In this document: positions 25,307 through 34,208 of the stretch, in pieces
How positions within the stretch are numbered: position 1 is the first letter of the stretch
Layout: each line of letters opens with the position of its first letter
Assembly: GCF_014199265.1 (NCBI RefSeq)
Contig: NZ_JACIJG010000031.1
Location: forward strand, 1-34,208
Direction of reading: 5' to 3'
Length of the DNA stretch: 34,208 nucleotides
From: Brucella daejeonensis
GTDB lineage: Bacteria > Pseudomonadota > Alphaproteobacteria > Rhizobiales > Rhizobiaceae
Made by a program: the position numbers and the translations under genes
The notes under the pieces: generated by a model
Databases searched by the model: none
Told to the model about the DNA's origin: nothing
The model's input: only the letters and a program-made list of their open reading frames with translations

Positions 25307-25371
25307 TATGCAGGCCCGTCCTCTATCCAGGCCCGCCCTCTATGCAGGCTTGTCGTCTACGCAGGCTTATC
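25307..25371. repeat. 17-bp imperfect tandem repeat, about 3.8 copies
   Basis: Units at 25307-25323, 25324-25340, 25341-25357 and a partial 25358-25371, following TATGCAGGCcCGTCCTC with a few changes each. The array runs from the glnE leader into the last codons of the upstream kinase gene (KPA-stop lies inside it). Confidence 0.8.
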
Positions 25372-26772
25372 CGGTGACAACGGAAACTCCAGAACGGCGC
25401 GCAGGCCGGGGTCATTGCCTTCAAGACGAAGTGCGCCACCGTGCAATTTCATGACGGCCTTGGCAAGACTTAAACCGAGGCCGGAACCGGGTTGGGTGCG
25501 GCTTTCCTCAAGGCGAACGAAACGCTCGGTTGCCTGCTCGCGCTTGTCCTCCGGTATGCCGAGGCCGTTGTCGGCAACGATGATCCTGACCCATTGCGGG
25601 TCGCGTTCCATAGACAGGGTAACGCTCGCGACGCGTTCCTCGTCACTCGCATATTTGCCCGCATATTTAACCGCATTGTCCACGAGATTGGAAATCGTCT
25701 GCCCGACGAGTTCGCGATTGATATGCAGCGCCGTCTCGTCCAGTTCTCCGAGAGTCAGGCTGACGCTCGCATCTTCGGCAACGGGCTCATACATCTCGGC
25801 CACATCGCGCAGGATGGGCGCGACCGGCATGTTTTCGAGATTCTCGGAGGAATAGCCGGCCTCGAGACGCGAAATCATCAGGATCGCGTTGAAGGTGCGG
25901 ATGAGTTGGTCCGACTCGCCAATGATGTCTTCGAGCGCGGCGCGATATTCCGGTCCCGTCTTCTTGCCGGAAAGGGCTTCCTCCGCGCTGTTGCGCAAGC
26001 GTGTCAGCGGTGTTTTGAGATCGTGGGCAATATTGTCCGAGACCTGTTTCAGCCCCTCGTTCAGTTCCAGAATCCGCCCCAGCATGACGTTGAGATTGGC
26101 CGACAGGCGGTCGAATTCGTCACCCGAACCATTGACCGGAAGTCTTCCGGTCAGATCGCCGTCCATGATGCGTTGCGACGCCCGCGACACCTCGTCGATA
26201 CGTTTCAACGCGCGACGGCCCACGAAGAACCAGATCAGCAAGGCGCCCACGCCCATGATGCCGAGGGCAAGCATCAGTGAACGGCGGATGATGTTGCGGA
26301 AGCGTTCGGGTTCGCCAAGGTCGCGCCCGACCAGAAGCCGCATACCGTTCGGCAAGGCAATCACCACCGCAATGGCGCGATGTTCCGTCTCCGCGCCCTG
26401 CTCGCCATAGCGCCGGTAGTTGAAGGCGCGTTCGATCACGCCATCGGTATCGAGCACGCCCGGCTCGACGCTTTCGACATTGCCTGCAAGGACGCGGCCG
26501 GTCGGATCGGCGACCAGATAGAGATAGGCGCCCGGCTGGCGCGACCGGTATCCGATTGTGCGAACGAGCTGCGGAATGCCGCCGCGCGCGTAGCTTTTGC
26601 CAATGCTGGCAATTTCTTCGCCCAACGCCTGTTGTGTCTGGCCAGTGAGGATCGAAGCCGAAAGATTGGTCATGTAGAAGACCAGCGCGACCGCTCCAAC
26701 CGCGAAAAGCAGAAGATAAAGCGCGGAAAGCCGCGCGGCAGTGGTGCGCATAAGCGCCGAAAAACGGCTCAT
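25357..26772 (-). CDS. Two-component sensor histidine kinase (HAMP-HisKA)
   Basis: Membrane sensor kinase of 471 residues, partner of the adjacent OmpR-type regulator. Its ATG overlaps the regulator's stop by one base (TGATG). Domains: helix LSALYLLLFAVGAVALVFYM (~15-35), a periplasmic domain of about 120 residues, a second helix around LMLALGIMGVGALLIWFFVG, HAMP (RRALKRIDEVSRASQRIMDG), HisKA with NIAHDLKTPLTRLRN (His250), N box LVDNAVKYAG, G1 DNGLGIP and G2 GSGLGLSLAKAVMKLHGG. Its position behind degP suggests an envelope-related signal, but this is inference. The same gene order occurs in rhizobia. Confidence 0.9.
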   Translation of the reverse strand: MSRFSALMRTTAARLSALYLLLFAVGAVALVFYMTNLSASILTGQTQQALGEEIASIGKSYARGGIPQLVRTIGYRSRQPGAYLYLVADPTGRVLAGNVESVEPGVLDTDGVIERAFNYRRYGEQGAETEHRAIAVVIALPNGMRLLVGRDLGEPERFRNIIRRSLMLALGIMGVGALLIWFFVGRRALKRIDEVSRASQRIMDGDLTGRLPVNGSGDEFDRLSANLNVMLGRILELNEGLKQVSDNIAHDLKTPLTRLRNSAEEALSGKKTGPEYRAALEDIIGESDQLIRTFNAILMISRLEAGYSSENLENMPVAPILRDVAEMYEPVAEDASVSLTLGELDETALHINRELVGQTISNLVDNAVKYAGKYASDEERVASVTLSMERDPQWVRIIVADNGLGIPEDKREQATERFVRLEESRTQPGSGLGLSLAKAVMKLHGGALRLEGNDPGLRAVLEFPLSPDKPA

Positions 26773-27479
26773 CAATCCACCTTGGCGGCAGCGGACTGTT
26801 TCGCCCGTCCGGCCTTGAGCATATAGCCCGCGCCGCGCACCGTATGGAGCAGCGGCCCGTCAAAGCCTTTTTCGATCTTCGAGCGCAGGCGTGAAATATG
26901 AACGTCGATGACATTGGTCTGCGGATCGAAATGATAATCCCAGACATTTTCCAGAAGCATGGTGCGCGTGACGACCTGCCCGGCATGGCGCATCAGATAC
27001 TCCAGAAGACGAAATTCGCGGGGCTGGAGCGTGATATCCACGTCCTGACGACGCGCCGTATGGGCGAGCCGGTCGAGTTCGAGATCGCCGACACGATAGA
27101 TCGTATCCGCCTCGCGGGGGCTGGAACGGCGCTGGAGAACTTCCACGCGCGCCAGCAGTTCGGAGAAAGCATAAGGCTTGGTCAGATAGTCGTCGCCACC
27201 GGCGCGCAGGCCCGTTACGCGGTCGTCCACCTCGCCAAGCGCGGAAAGGATAAGAACCGGCGTCTCCATGCCCCTGGCGCGCAGCCCCGCCACGACGGAA
27301 AGGCCGTCGCGCTTGGGCAACATGCGGTCCACCACCAGCACGTCGTAGCTTCCATTCTCGGCCAGTGCATAGCCGGTCTCGCCGTCACCGGCGATGTCGG
27401 CGGAATGTCCGGCCTCGGTGAAGGCCTTCTCCAGATAGCGGGCCGCTTCGCGGTCGTCTTCAATAACGAGAATCTTCAT
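26772..27479 (-). CDS. OmpR-family response regulator
   Basis: DNA-binding response regulator, 235 residues. The receiver domain has the acidic pair Asp8/Asp9, phospho-acceptor Asp51 (LVVDRMLPKRDG), the conserved Ser in LILSALG and Lys in YLTKPY. The C-terminal winged helix carries PREFRLLEYLMRHAGQVVTR and VDVHISRLRSKIEKGFDGPLLHTVRGAGYML. It is followed without a gap by its kinase. There is no clear ribosome site before the ATG, and a TATTAT sequence lies only about 10 bases upstream, so the leader may be very short if a promoter is used there. Targets are unknown; the degP promoter next door is a reasonable candidate. Confidence 0.92.
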   Translation of the reverse strand: MKILVIEDDREAARYLEKAFTEAGHSADIAGDGETGYALAENGSYDVLVVDRMLPKRDGLSVVAGLRARGMETPVLILSALGEVDDRVTGLRAGGDDYLTKPYAFSELLARVEVLQRRSSPREADTIYRVGDLELDRLAHTARRQDVDITLQPREFRLLEYLMRHAGQVVTRTMLLENVWDYHFDPQTNVIDVHISRLRSKIEKGFDGPLLHTVRGAGYMLKAGRAKQSAAAKVD

Positions 27480-27510
27480 GGCGCTACTATAATATTGTTT
27501 GACGATAAGG

Positions 27511-27540
27511 CGATGCCAGGCGAAGAACCGCCTGGCATCG
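27511..27540 (-). terminator. 12-bp perfect hairpin between degP and the response regulator
   Basis: CGATGCCAGGCG (27511-27522) is fully complementary to 27529-27540, with a 6-base loop (GTTCTT on the minus strand). It lies 32 bases after the degP stop. It lacks a T-run, so it may stabilise the degP message or only partly terminate. Confidence 0.7.
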
Positions 27541-27572
27541 AATTTCTCAGAGCCTGTCGAGGCTGCCGATCA

Positions 27573-29123
27573 TCATCCCTGATCGATCGGCAGGGCCACG
27601 AAACGGCTCTGATCGTTGCTCTGCAATTGCAGCAGCACCGCCTTGCGACCCGACTTGGCGGCTTCGCTGATAGCGTCATTGATGTCCTTGGCGCTCTTCA
27701 CCGTCTGGTTGTTGACGCTGACGATGATATCGCCGGAGCGGATGCCACGGTCCGAAGCGTCGCTGTTGGGATCGACATCGGTCACCACGACGCCGTTACC
27801 GTCTTCAGACGGGGTCACGGTCAGGCCATAGGTGTCGAGCGTTTCGCTCTCACTGCCGCCATTGTCTCCGGAAGGGCTGGCCGATTTGCCTAGATCGCCG
27901 GGCATGGCCTCGATGGTCAGGTTGACTTCCTCGGCCTTGTTCTTGCGCCAAACGGTCACTGCGACCTTCTCACCGGGATTGATCGCCGCAATCTTGCGCG
28001 CCAGATCGCGCGGGTCCTGGACAGTTTCGCCATTGACCGCCGTGATCACGTCACCGGACAGGATGCCGGCCTTGGCAGCGGGACCGTCCTTCTGCGGCGA
28101 AGCGACGATAGCGCCCTTTTCTTCGGCAAGACCGAGCGAGGCGGCAATATCCTTCGTCACCGGCTGTATCTGCACGCCGATCCAGCCGCGTTCCACCGAA
28201 CCCTTCTTGATGAGCTGATCGACGACCTGCTTCGCGGTCGATGCCGGAATTGCGAAGGCAATGCCGACGCTGCCGCCCGAGGGCGAGAAGATGGCGGTAT
28301 TGATGCCGATGACCTGCCCCGAAAGATTGAAGGCCGGGCCGCCTGAATTCCCCTTGTTCACAGCCGCGTCGATCTGAATGAAGTCGTCGTAAGGGCCTGC
28401 GCCGATGTCACGGCCACGCGCCGAAACGATGCCTGAAGTCACCGTGCCGCCGAGACCGAACGGATTACCGACCGCGACAACCCAGTCGCCGACGCGAATC
28501 TTGCTGTCGTCGCCGAACGCCACATAGGTGAACTTCTTCTTCGGATCGTTGATCTTCAGCACGGCAAGGTCGGTGCGCGGATCCGTACCGATGAGCTTGG
28601 CGTCAAGTTCCGTGCCGTCATCCATGACGACGCTGTAGGCATCGCCGTCGGAGACGACGTGATTGTTGGTCACGAGATAACCGTCTTCGGAGATGAAGAA
28701 GCCCGACCCTTGAGCGACGGGACGTTCGTGACCGGGACGCGGAGCACGCTTGCCGGGACCGCGGCGATCCGGGCGCGCATCGCCACGCGGATTCATGCCG
28801 AAATCACGGAAGAAGCGCTTCAGCGGGTGATCGTCAGGCAACTGGTCGAAGCCGGGAGGGCCGGAGAACTGACCGCCACCGCCGCGATCGGCGGTTTGCT
28901 GCACATCTTTCTTGACGCGCACGCTGACAACGGCCGGGCGCACTTTCTCGACCAGATCGGCAAAGCCTACGGCCTGTGGCGGCGGGGTTACCTGCACTGC
29001 ATCCGCACGCGCATCGTTGAGTGCGCCGAGCGGGCCGGTCGCGACGAGACCACCGGCAAGAACAGCCGTGAGTGCAATCGCGGCAACGCCTTTGCGATAG
29101 TTGGAAATCCTGGCTCTGGACAT
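27573..29123 (-). CDS. degP: Periplasmic serine protease DegP/HtrA
   Basis: Periplasmic heat-shock protease and chaperone that degrades misfolded envelope proteins. It has 516 residues, close to Brucella HtrA. An N-terminal export signal (hydrophobic GVAAIALTAVLAGGLVA, cleavage after ARADA) is followed by a chymotrypsin-like domain with His155 (VTNNHVV), Asp in RTDLAVLKI and Ser260 (NKGNSGGPAF). Two PDZ domains follow: the first around GAIVASPQKDGPAAKAGILSGDVI, the second around VVVTDVDPNSDASDRGIRSGDIIVSVN. An extended LA-loop-like insert rich in Gly/Arg/Pro (residues ~85-140) is present. AAGGAGA precedes the ATG. It sits between the cyc operon and the two-component pair, as in S. meliloti. 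Confidence 0.96.
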   Translation of the reverse strand: MSRARISNYRKGVAAIALTAVLAGGLVATGPLGALNDARADAVQVTPPPQAVGFADLVEKVRPAVVSVRVKKDVQQTADRGGGGQFSGPPGFDQLPDDHPLKRFFRDFGMNPRGDARPDRRGPGKRAPRPGHERPVAQGSGFFISEDGYLVTNNHVVSDGDAYSVVMDDGTELDAKLIGTDPRTDLAVLKINDPKKKFTYVAFGDDSKIRVGDWVVAVGNPFGLGGTVTSGIVSARGRDIGAGPYDDFIQIDAAVNKGNSGGPAFNLSGQVIGINTAIFSPSGGSVGIAFAIPASTAKQVVDQLIKKGSVERGWIGVQIQPVTKDIAASLGLAEEKGAIVASPQKDGPAAKAGILSGDVITAVNGETVQDPRDLARKIAAINPGEKVAVTVWRKNKAEEVNLTIEAMPGDLGKSASPSGDNGGSESETLDTYGLTVTPSEDGNGVVVTDVDPNSDASDRGIRSGDIIVSVNNQTVKSAKDINDAISEAAKSGRKAVLLQLQSNDQSRFVALPIDQG

Positions 29124-29200
29124 TTATTTCTCCTTGCGAGCAGTAATCCGGCCGCCACCCTGATCTTACGGGAAAGGTGGCCCTGTGAAACCTTTATAGA

Positions 29201-29226
29201 GTGTAAGATAGTAAGGCCTACCTTAC
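29201..29226. promoter_or_regulatory. GTAAG direct/inverted repeats upstream of degP
   Basis: GTAAG at 29203-29207 and 29211-29215 (8-bp period), and GTAAGG (29211-29216) forms a palindrome with CCTTAC (29221-29226) around CCTA. A further GTAAGG lies near 29255. They fall 80-135 bases before the degP start, within its likely promoter. They could bind a response regulator; unproven. Confidence 0.3.
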
Positions 29227-29288
29227 CGCTCCGTTTCCGCAACATGAAAGTTTCGTAAGGTACGGGAATAATATTCCGGCGTATTGGA

Positions 29289-29765
29289 TCACTTGCCGTC
29301 AAGCAGGCGCGACAGTTCGGCCTTCTCGTTTTCGGTGAGCGGTTGCGCGGCTCCACCTGCCTGCCCGCGCCTGCGCAACGCGAAAACCAGCGCCGTTGCG
29401 CCAATCAGCAGGACCAGAACCGGAAAGCCCCATAGCAGAACCGTCCGCGCATTGAGGCGCGGCTTCAGGAGAACGAATTCGCCGTAACGGTCCACGATGA
29501 AATCGATGACCTGCCGGTCGCTATCGCCCGATTTCAGCCGTTCGCGCACGAGAATGCGAAGATCGCGGGCAAGCTCGGCATTCGAATCGTCGATGGATTC
29601 GTTCTGGCAGACCATGCAGCGCAGTTCGCCGGAAATTGTCCGGGCGCGTTTCTCCAGAGCCGGGTCGGAAAGAACCTCGTCCGGATTGACCGCGAGCGCT
29701 GTTGTCCCCTGAAAGGCAAGAGCGACGCCGAGCGCGAGTGCTGCAAGGACCGGCCGCTTCTTCAT
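29289..29765 (-). CDS. ccmH: Cytochrome c maturation protein CcmH/CycL
   Basis: Periplasm-facing thioredoxin-like subunit that keeps apocytochrome c cysteines reduced for haem ligation. It has 158 residues: a signal sequence ([20 protein letters not shown] to about residue 25), the redox motif RCMVCQN (Cys50 and Cys53) and a C-terminal membrane anchor ([22 protein letters not shown]). Its ATG overlaps the ccmF stop in the ATGA form. It is the last gene of the cycHJKL operon; degP follows after 165 bases with its own promoter region. Confidence 0.95.
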   Translation of the reverse strand: MKKRPVLAALALGVALAFQGTTALAVNPDEVLSDPALEKRARTISGELRCMVCQNESIDDSNAELARDLRILVRERLKSGDSDRQVIDFIVDRYGEFVLLKPRLNARTVLLWGFPVLVLLIGATALVFALRRRGQAGGAAQPLTENEKAELSRLLDGK

Positions 29766-31753
29766 ATTGCGGCCCCCGCCTGTTTCGGCGCCGATTTGCG
29801 GCTGCGCGACGGTGCCCCGACCCGCAGGCGGCGGTCCGCAAGCGAGAACAGACCGCCCAGCATCATGACGAGCGCGCCATACCAGATAAGGGTGACGGCG
29901 GGTTTCCACCAGATGCGCACCACGGCCGAGCCGTCGCCCGGCTCGTCGCCGAGCGCGACGTAGATCTGGCTGAACCACAGCGTACGGATACCCGATTCCG
30001 TCGTCGGCATCTGGCGCGCGGGGAAGAAGCGCTTGGACGGTTCGATCTGCCCGAGATTGCGGGCACCGGGATCGAGCAGCGTGAAGGTGCCGCGATTTTC
30101 CGTGAAATTGGAGCCGGTCAACGGACGCAGCCCTTCGAAGCGAAGCGTATAATCCTGCACCTTGACCGTATCGCCCGGACGCATGACCAGCACGTTCTCG
30201 GTGCCGAATGTCGTCACGCTCACAATACCGAGCAGTGTCACCCCAAGACCGATATGCGCAAGTGCCGTCCCGAAGACCGAGCGCGGCAGACCCTTGAAGC
30301 GGGCAAATGCCTTGGCGGCTGAAACCTTGCCGATACCGGCCTTGAGCACGAGATCGGTCAGGCTGCCGCAAACCAGCCATGCCGCAAGCCCTATCCCGCA
30401 GGCGGCAAGAACCGATTTCGCCGATGTGCTCCACAGGACGATGCCAGCCGCGACCAGCGAGAGCGCGAAAGCGGTCATCAGCCGTTGCGATACGCCGTAA
30501 AGGTCTCCGCGTTTCCACGCGAGCAGCGGCCCGAAGGGCACCGCAAAGAGGAGCGGGATCATCAACGGGCCGAAAGTCATGTTGAAGAAGGGTGCGCCGA
30601 CGGAAATCTTGTCGCCGGTCATGACTTCCAGCAGCAGCGGATAGAGCGTCCCGATCAACACGGTCGCGGCGGCGGTGGTCAGGAACAGATTGTTGAAAAC
30701 CAGCGCACCCTCGCGCGAGATCGGATGGAAAATACCGCCTGCCGTCAGGCTCTGTACCCGCAACGCGAAAAGCGACAGCGAGCCGCCGATGAAGACCGCG
30801 AGAATGGCGAGAATGAAGAGGCCGCGCCCCGGATCGGAGGCGAAGCTGTGCACCGACGTCAGGACGCCCGAACGCACGAGAAACGTGCCGAGCAAAGACA
30901 GCGAGAAGGTGAGGATGGCCAGAAGAACCGTCCAGATTTTCAGCGCGGAGCGCTTTTCCATCACCAGCGCGGAATGCAAGAGCGCCGTACCGACCAGCCA
31001 CGGCATGAAGGACGCATTCTCGACCGGGTCCCAGAACCACCAGCCGCCCCAGCCAAGTTCGTAATAGGCCCAGTAGGACCCCATGGCGATGCCGCCGGTC
31101 AGGAACATCCAGGCGACAAGCGCCCACGGGCGCACCCAGCGCGCCCATGCAGCATCGAGACGGCCCTCGATCAGCGCGGCAACGGCGAAGGAGAAGCAGA
31201 CCGAAAACCCGACATAACCGAGATAGAGCAGCGGCGGATGGACCGCCAGCCCCACATCCTGAAGGATCGGATTGAGGTCGCCGCCTTCCAACGGTGCCGG
31301 AAAGGCGCGGATAAAGGGGTTGGAAGTGAACACGATGAACGCCAGGAAGGCGACGCCGATCCAGCCCTGCACGGCAAGCACGTTGGCGCGCAACGTTTCA
31401 GGCAGGTTGCCGGAAAAGGCCGCGACCAGCGCGCTGAAGAAGGTGAGAATGAACACCCACAGCAGCATGGAGCCTTCGTGATTGCCCCAGACGCCGGTGA
31501 TCTTGTACAGGAGCGGCTTTTGCGAATGGGAGTTCTCGACCACGTTCAGGACCGAGAAATCGGACACGACATAGGCATGAACGAGCACTGCCGCCGACAG
31601 GCAGACCAGCGCGAAAACCGCAAGCGCCGTCGGCACCGCGACCGCCATGAGCTGGGTGTCCCTGCGATGCGCCCCGACCACCGGCACGATCGATTGAACG
31701 ACCGACAGGGCCAGCGCCAGAACCAGAGCGAAATGACCGATCTCGACACTCAT
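29762..31753 (-). CDS. ccmF: Haem lyase CcmF/CycK
   Basis: Large inner-membrane subunit of the system I cytochrome c haem ligase. It receives haem from CcmE and attaches it to CXXCH motifs. It has 663 residues with many membrane helices. The WWD periplasmic signature ([20 protein letters not shown]) is intact, as are [13 protein letters not shown] and the haem-handling His regions (e.g. [14 protein letters not shown]). GGAGGA lies before the ATG. It overlaps ccmH by 4 bases and follows ccmE after 49 bases. Confidence 0.97.
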   Translation of the reverse strand: MSVEIGHFALVLALALSVVQSIVPVVGAHRRDTQLMAVAVPTALAVFALVCLSAAVLVHAYVVSDFSVLNVVENSHSQKPLLYKITGVWGNHEGSMLLWVFILTFFSALVAAFSGNLPETLRANVLAVQGWIGVAFLAFIVFTSNPFIRAFPAPLEGGDLNPILQDVGLAVHPPLLYLGYVGFSVCFSFAVAALIEGRLDAAWARWVRPWALVAWMFLTGGIAMGSYWAYYELGWGGWWFWDPVENASFMPWLVGTALLHSALVMEKRSALKIWTVLLAILTFSLSLLGTFLVRSGVLTSVHSFASDPGRGLFILAILAVFIGGSLSLFALRVQSLTAGGIFHPISREGALVFNNLFLTTAAATVLIGTLYPLLLEVMTGDKISVGAPFFNMTFGPLMIPLLFAVPFGPLLAWKRGDLYGVSQRLMTAFALSLVAAGIVLWSTSAKSVLAACGIGLAAWLVCGSLTDLVLKAGIGKVSAAKAFARFKGLPRSVFGTALAHIGLGVTLLGIVSVTTFGTENVLVMRPGDTVKVQDYTLRFEGLRPLTGSNFTENRGTFTLLDPGARNLGQIEPSKRFFPARQMPTTESGIRTLWFSQIYVALGDEPGDGSAVVRIWWKPAVTLIWYGALVMMLGGLFSLADRRLRVGAPSRSRKSAPKQAGAAI

Positions 31754-31802
31754 TTGCAGTCTCCTCCGCGCGCAACGCCTTCCAGTGCCGAACAGGCAAA
31801 CG

Positions 31803-32300
31803 TCATTTGCCTTCCCATACGCCCTTTTCCTTCAGGCTGTCGGCAAGGTCCTTGGGAACATAGTTCTCGTCGTGCTTTGCAAGCACGTTGTCGGCGCGAA
31901 ACACGCCATCCTGTCCGAAGCGCCCCTCGGCCACCACGCCCTGCCCTTCACGGAAAAGATCGGGAGGAATGCCTTCGAACACCACCTTCACGGTCTTGAT
32001 CGTATCCGTCACCGTGAAGCGTAGCTCGCTGCCTTCGCGGCCGACCGAACCTTTTTCCACCAGACCGCCGAGACGGAAGCGCGAGCCGGAAGCCATGTCC
32101 TGAGCGGTCAGATCGGCGGGCGTACGGAAAAACCGGATATCCTGGCTGAATGCCGTCAGCATCAGCCCGACAGCGACCGCCAGAACCGCCAGCGCGCCGC
32201 CGATCAGGATGAGGCGCTTGCGTTTTCTCTGGCTGACGGTGCGTGCGAAGCTGCCAGCCGGTTTGGCATTGCGTGGGTTTTCTTCAGCGGTCGCGCTCAT
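31803..32300 (-). CDS. ccmE: Haem chaperone CcmE/CycJ
   Basis: Periplasmic haem chaperone that carries haem covalently on a histidine and delivers it to CcmF. It has 165 residues: a basic cytoplasmic N-terminus, one membrane anchor ([20 protein letters not shown]), an OB-fold domain ([39 protein letters not shown]) and the haem-binding His143 in [10 protein letters not shown]. Its start overlaps the ccmI stop by 4 bases (ATGA). Confidence 0.97.
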   Translation of the reverse strand: MSATAEENPRNAKPAGSFARTVSQRKRKRLILIGGALAVLAVAVGLMLTAFSQDIRFFRTPADLTAQDMASGSRFRLGGLVEKGSVGREGSELRFTVTDTIKTVKVVFEGIPPDLFREGQGVVAEGRFGQDGVFRADNVLAKHDENYVPKDLADSLKEKGVWEGK

Positions 32301-33430
32301 TTTTGTGCGTTTTCCAGTCCAAGTCCGGTTCCGAAACTCTCAAGCTCCGACCGGCTTTCGCCCTGTAGAGCTTTCATTCCGCGATCAAGTGCGTCCTGCG
32401 CGGCATCGCGGCGGTTGAGGACCATATAGGAACGCACGAGGCGCTTCCAGCCTTCAACATCCCCGCCATTATTACGAAGACTTTCATCCAGACGTTGAAC
32501 CATGCTCTCGATCATGGTTTGCCGGTCTTCGGTGCTGAGGGACGAAGCGGCATCGACATCGCCGGCAGTCGGTCCCTTCGGCTTCTGTTCGTCACCCGAA
32601 ACGGAGGCGCGGAGCCGGGCAATGGACTGCTCGATCTGGCCACGCCATGGCGCATCGGCGGGCGCCTTGTCCAGAAATGCCTGAAGGCGGGCGGCTGCAA
32701 GGTCCGTGCGCCCATCCTGCATTTCGCCCTGCGCAAGATAGAATTGCGGGCGCACGTCGGACGGGTCGAGATCGGCCGCCTTCTGGAAGGAAGCCTCGGC
32801 TTCCGCCGTCACGGTGCCGCCTGAAACGGTGGCCAGCGCTTCACCCAGCCCCAGAACACGCGGAAAATTCTCCCCGGCGACACGGATGGCGCTGCGATAG
32901 GCGTTGACGGCATCCGCGGCGCGGCCAAGCCGTTGATAGATCGGCGCCAGCACATCCCATCCGCGAACGTCATCCGGGTTCCGCGCCAGATGTGCCTCGG
33001 CGCGTGCCACGAGTTCATCGATGGAGTTGCGATTGGCGCTTGCGGAAAGCCGTTCGGCAAGCGGCATCGACGGCATGTCCGGCTTGCCGAACAGCGGATA
33101 AACACCCCAGGCGATCAACGGAACGGCAAGGACGGCCAAAAAAGCGAGCAAGCGGCCCGGTGTGGATTTGCCCGCTGCCTCGGCCGCTTCCCGGCTCGCC
33201 TTTTCGGCATTCAGAATGCGACGCGATATTTCGATACGCGCCTGTTCGGCGCTTTGCGGGTCGATCATTCCCCGCGCCGCATCGGCCTCGACCTCGCGGA
33301 GCTGATCCCGGTAAACTTCGAGATCGTTTTTTTCCGCAGGCGGCCCCCCCTGTTTGCGCCGCGTCAGCGGCAACAAAACAGCCAGAGTAGCCGCGAATGT
33401 CAATAATGCTGCAATAAGCCAGAATTCCAT
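32297..33430 (-). CDS. ccmI: Cytochrome c maturation protein CcmI/CycH
   Basis: Apocytochrome c chaperone that presents cytochrome c C-termini to the haem ligase. It has 377 residues: N-terminal helix ([18 protein letters not shown]), a cytoplasmic loop with a Leu-zipper-like helix ([20 protein letters not shown]), a second helix around [22 protein letters not shown], then a periplasmic TPR domain ([22 protein letters not shown] and similar). It is the first gene of the cyc operon and is translationally coupled to ccmE. The 107 bases upstream hold its promoter; no clear ribosome site is seen. Confidence 0.93.
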   Translation of the reverse strand: MEFWLIAALLTFAATLAVLLPLTRRKQGGPPAEKNDLEVYRDQLREVEADAARGMIDPQSAEQARIEISRRILNAEKASREAAEAAGKSTPGRLLAFLAVLAVPLIAWGVYPLFGKPDMPSMPLAERLSASANRNSIDELVARAEAHLARNPDDVRGWDVLAPIYQRLGRAADAVNAYRSAIRVAGENFPRVLGLGEALATVSGGTVTAEAEASFQKAADLDPSDVRPQFYLAQGEMQDGRTDLAAARLQAFLDKAPADAPWRGQIEQSIARLRASVSGDEQKPKGPTAGDVDAASSLSTEDRQTMIESMVQRLDESLRNNGGDVEGWKRLVRSYMVLNRRDAAQDALDRGMKALQGESRSELESFGTGLGLENAQK

Positions 33431-33537
33431 GGCTACGACTTAAGCGCAGCCACGGAAAAAACCAACCACTACATGCGCGAAGTGATCGCCTAGGGCAATT
33501 CGCCGCAAAGGACAGGTTGAGGTTTAGACCCCAGGGG

Positions 33538-33999
33538 TCAGGTCAGCGGCGTCCAGCTACCGTCGGGATTGCGACATGCGGTCCCGCGCGATGTCTGCTG
33601 CGCGCCGCCGATGGTGAAACTGTGCGAATATTGGCGGCAATTCTGCGATCCAACCTGATAGGCCTGAGCCGGGGTTACATCGCCGGAGTTCGATCCGCTG
33701 CCGCTCCACGAGACCGACTTGCCTGCCGGAGAATATTCGAGCGCACGATATTCCGCTTCCAGCGCCTTTTTACGATCGTTTGCACCGAGCTGACCCGCAG
33801 AACTTCCGAGCAAGCCATTGCCGAGCGGGGCCAGCAGGTTCGTTTCAGGCTTCTGTGCCGACGAACCGCCTCCAAGCAGCCCCAGTCCGGCGCCGCTGAC
33901 GCCCTTACCGGCGGTGCCGCAGGCGGATAATGCAAGCGCCAGGGCCAGCATCACCGGAACGATAGAAACTGGGTGAGAAATCCTGGATATCGTCGTCAT
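33538..33999 (-). CDS. Outer-membrane lipoprotein, 17-kDa surface antigen-like
   Basis: Predicted lipoprotein of 153 residues. The signal peptide ends in LALSAC, so Cys27 should be lipidated. A Gly/Ala-rich segment (GKGVSGAGLGLLGGGSS) follows, then LGANDRKKALEAEYRALEYS and the C-terminal domain NCRQYSHSFTIGGAQQTSRG, TACRNPDGSWTPL. That C-terminal domain matches the RT0821/Lpp0805 group related to the rickettsial 17-kDa antigen, with its two conserved Cys. The usual glycine-zipper segment is shortened. AAGGCGGG lies before the ATG. A TAGTA-TGCT-TACTA palindrome at 34023-34036 lies in its probable promoter. A GACCCC/GGGGTC palindrome (33527-33539) overlaps the stop codon. Confidence 0.8.
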   Translation of the reverse strand: MTTISRISHPVSIVPVMLALALALSACGTAGKGVSGAGLGLLGGGSSAQKPETNLLAPLGNGLLGSSAGQLGANDRKKALEAEYRALEYSPAGKSVSWSGSGSNSGDVTPAQAYQVGSQNCRQYSHSFTIGGAQQTSRGTACRNPDGSWTPLT

Positions 34000-34060
34000 A
34001 ACAACCCGCCTTCGTGTATAATTAGTATGCTTACTATCACATCATGCGACTTTATTCTTC

Positions 34061-34136
34061 TAGTGGATTTTTCGAATTTGACGTTTGAAGCAGCATCTCA
34101 TTCAGTCGGGATCCAAACGTCAAATTCAATCCACTA
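34061..34136. repeat. Long intergenic palindrome 1 (TAGTGG...CCACTA)
   Basis: Arms 34061-34087 and 34114-34136: TAGTGGATT then AATTTGACGTTTG pairs with CAAACGTCAAATT then AATCCACTA, with a few unpaired bases between, around a 26-base loop. It shares TAGTGG/CCACTA ends with the next palindrome. This is the form of a REP/MITE-like intergenic element. Confidence 0.85.
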
Positions 34137-34208
34137 GTGGTCTGATTCCGACATTTGCATCCCTCTGATACAGGCGCCGAGCAAATGTCGGAATCGAAAA
34201 GACCACTA
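34135..34208. repeat. Long intergenic palindrome 2 (TAGTGG...CCACTA)
   Basis: Arms TAGTGGTC and GATTCCGACATTTGC (34135-34158) pair with GCAAATGTCGGAATC and GACCACTA (34181-34208). The left end shares its first two bases with the last two of palindrome 1 (CCACTAGTGG). It reaches the last base of the window. Confidence 0.85.

Noticed and set aside
22536..25454. 972-codon open frame opposite glnE
   Set aside because: Antisense shadow of a GC-rich gene; the glnE frame has both nucleotidyltransferase motifs.
29289..31148. 619-codon open frame running through most of ccmF into ccmH
   Set aside because: Only its last 158 codons (ccmH) are real; the rest is the shifted frame of ccmF, whose own frame carries the WWD motif.

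Overview
The window looks like chromosome I of a member of the Brucella/Ochrobactrum clade (Rhizobiales). The evidence is an Omp2-type porin, a rhizobial-type gene order pleC / glnE / sensor kinase / response regulator / degP / cytochrome c maturation (cycLKJH), GC-rich coding sequence, and short palindromic and 8-bp tandem repeats between genes. The porin matches Brucella Omp2b closely in its barrel core, but the surface-loop segments differ from the classical Brucella sequence as I remember it. That favours Ochrobactrum or an atypical Brucella.

Left part (1-8.3 kb), mixed accessory and housekeeping genes: 3' end of a porin; a lone tyrosine recombinase; a ~276-bp MITE-like element with perfect 21-bp ends; a HisC-like aminotransferase followed by a DUF423 membrane protein; a PsiF-repeat secreted protein; a broken P-loop kinase (topology-modulation/FlaR type); a YitT-type membrane protein; a small Sel1-like protein; a DUF2147 secreted protein; and two tiny overlapping genes that are easily missed.

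Middle part (8.3-19.7 kb), metabolism: AMP nucleosidase (amn), an endonuclease/exonuclease/phosphatase-family membrane protein, ETF-ubiquinone oxidoreductase, a family-4-like uracil-DNA glycosylase, an MFS and a DMT transporter arranged tail to tail, and aminopeptidase N. Two complementary 8-bp tandem arrays with G-quadruplex-type spacing lie between amn and the next gene. A 3.5-copy array of 55-bp palindromic units lies in front of pepN.

Right part (19.9-34.2 kb): the histidine kinase PleC (plus strand) meets a long minus-strand block with no spacer. In transcription order that block is a 17-kDa-antigen-like lipoprotein, cycH/ccmI, cycJ/ccmE, cycK/ccmF, cycL/ccmH (a tightly coupled cytochrome c maturation operon), the periplasmic protease DegP, an OmpR-type regulator and its kinase (1-base overlap), and glnE. 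The window ends in two abutting long palindromes sharing TAGTGG/CCACTA ends.

No tRNA, rRNA or CRISPR array was seen. I found no convincing new multi-gene system. The most unusual material is non-coding: the paired 8-bp arrays, the MITE, the 55-bp array and the terminal palindromes, plus the two small overlapping genes.
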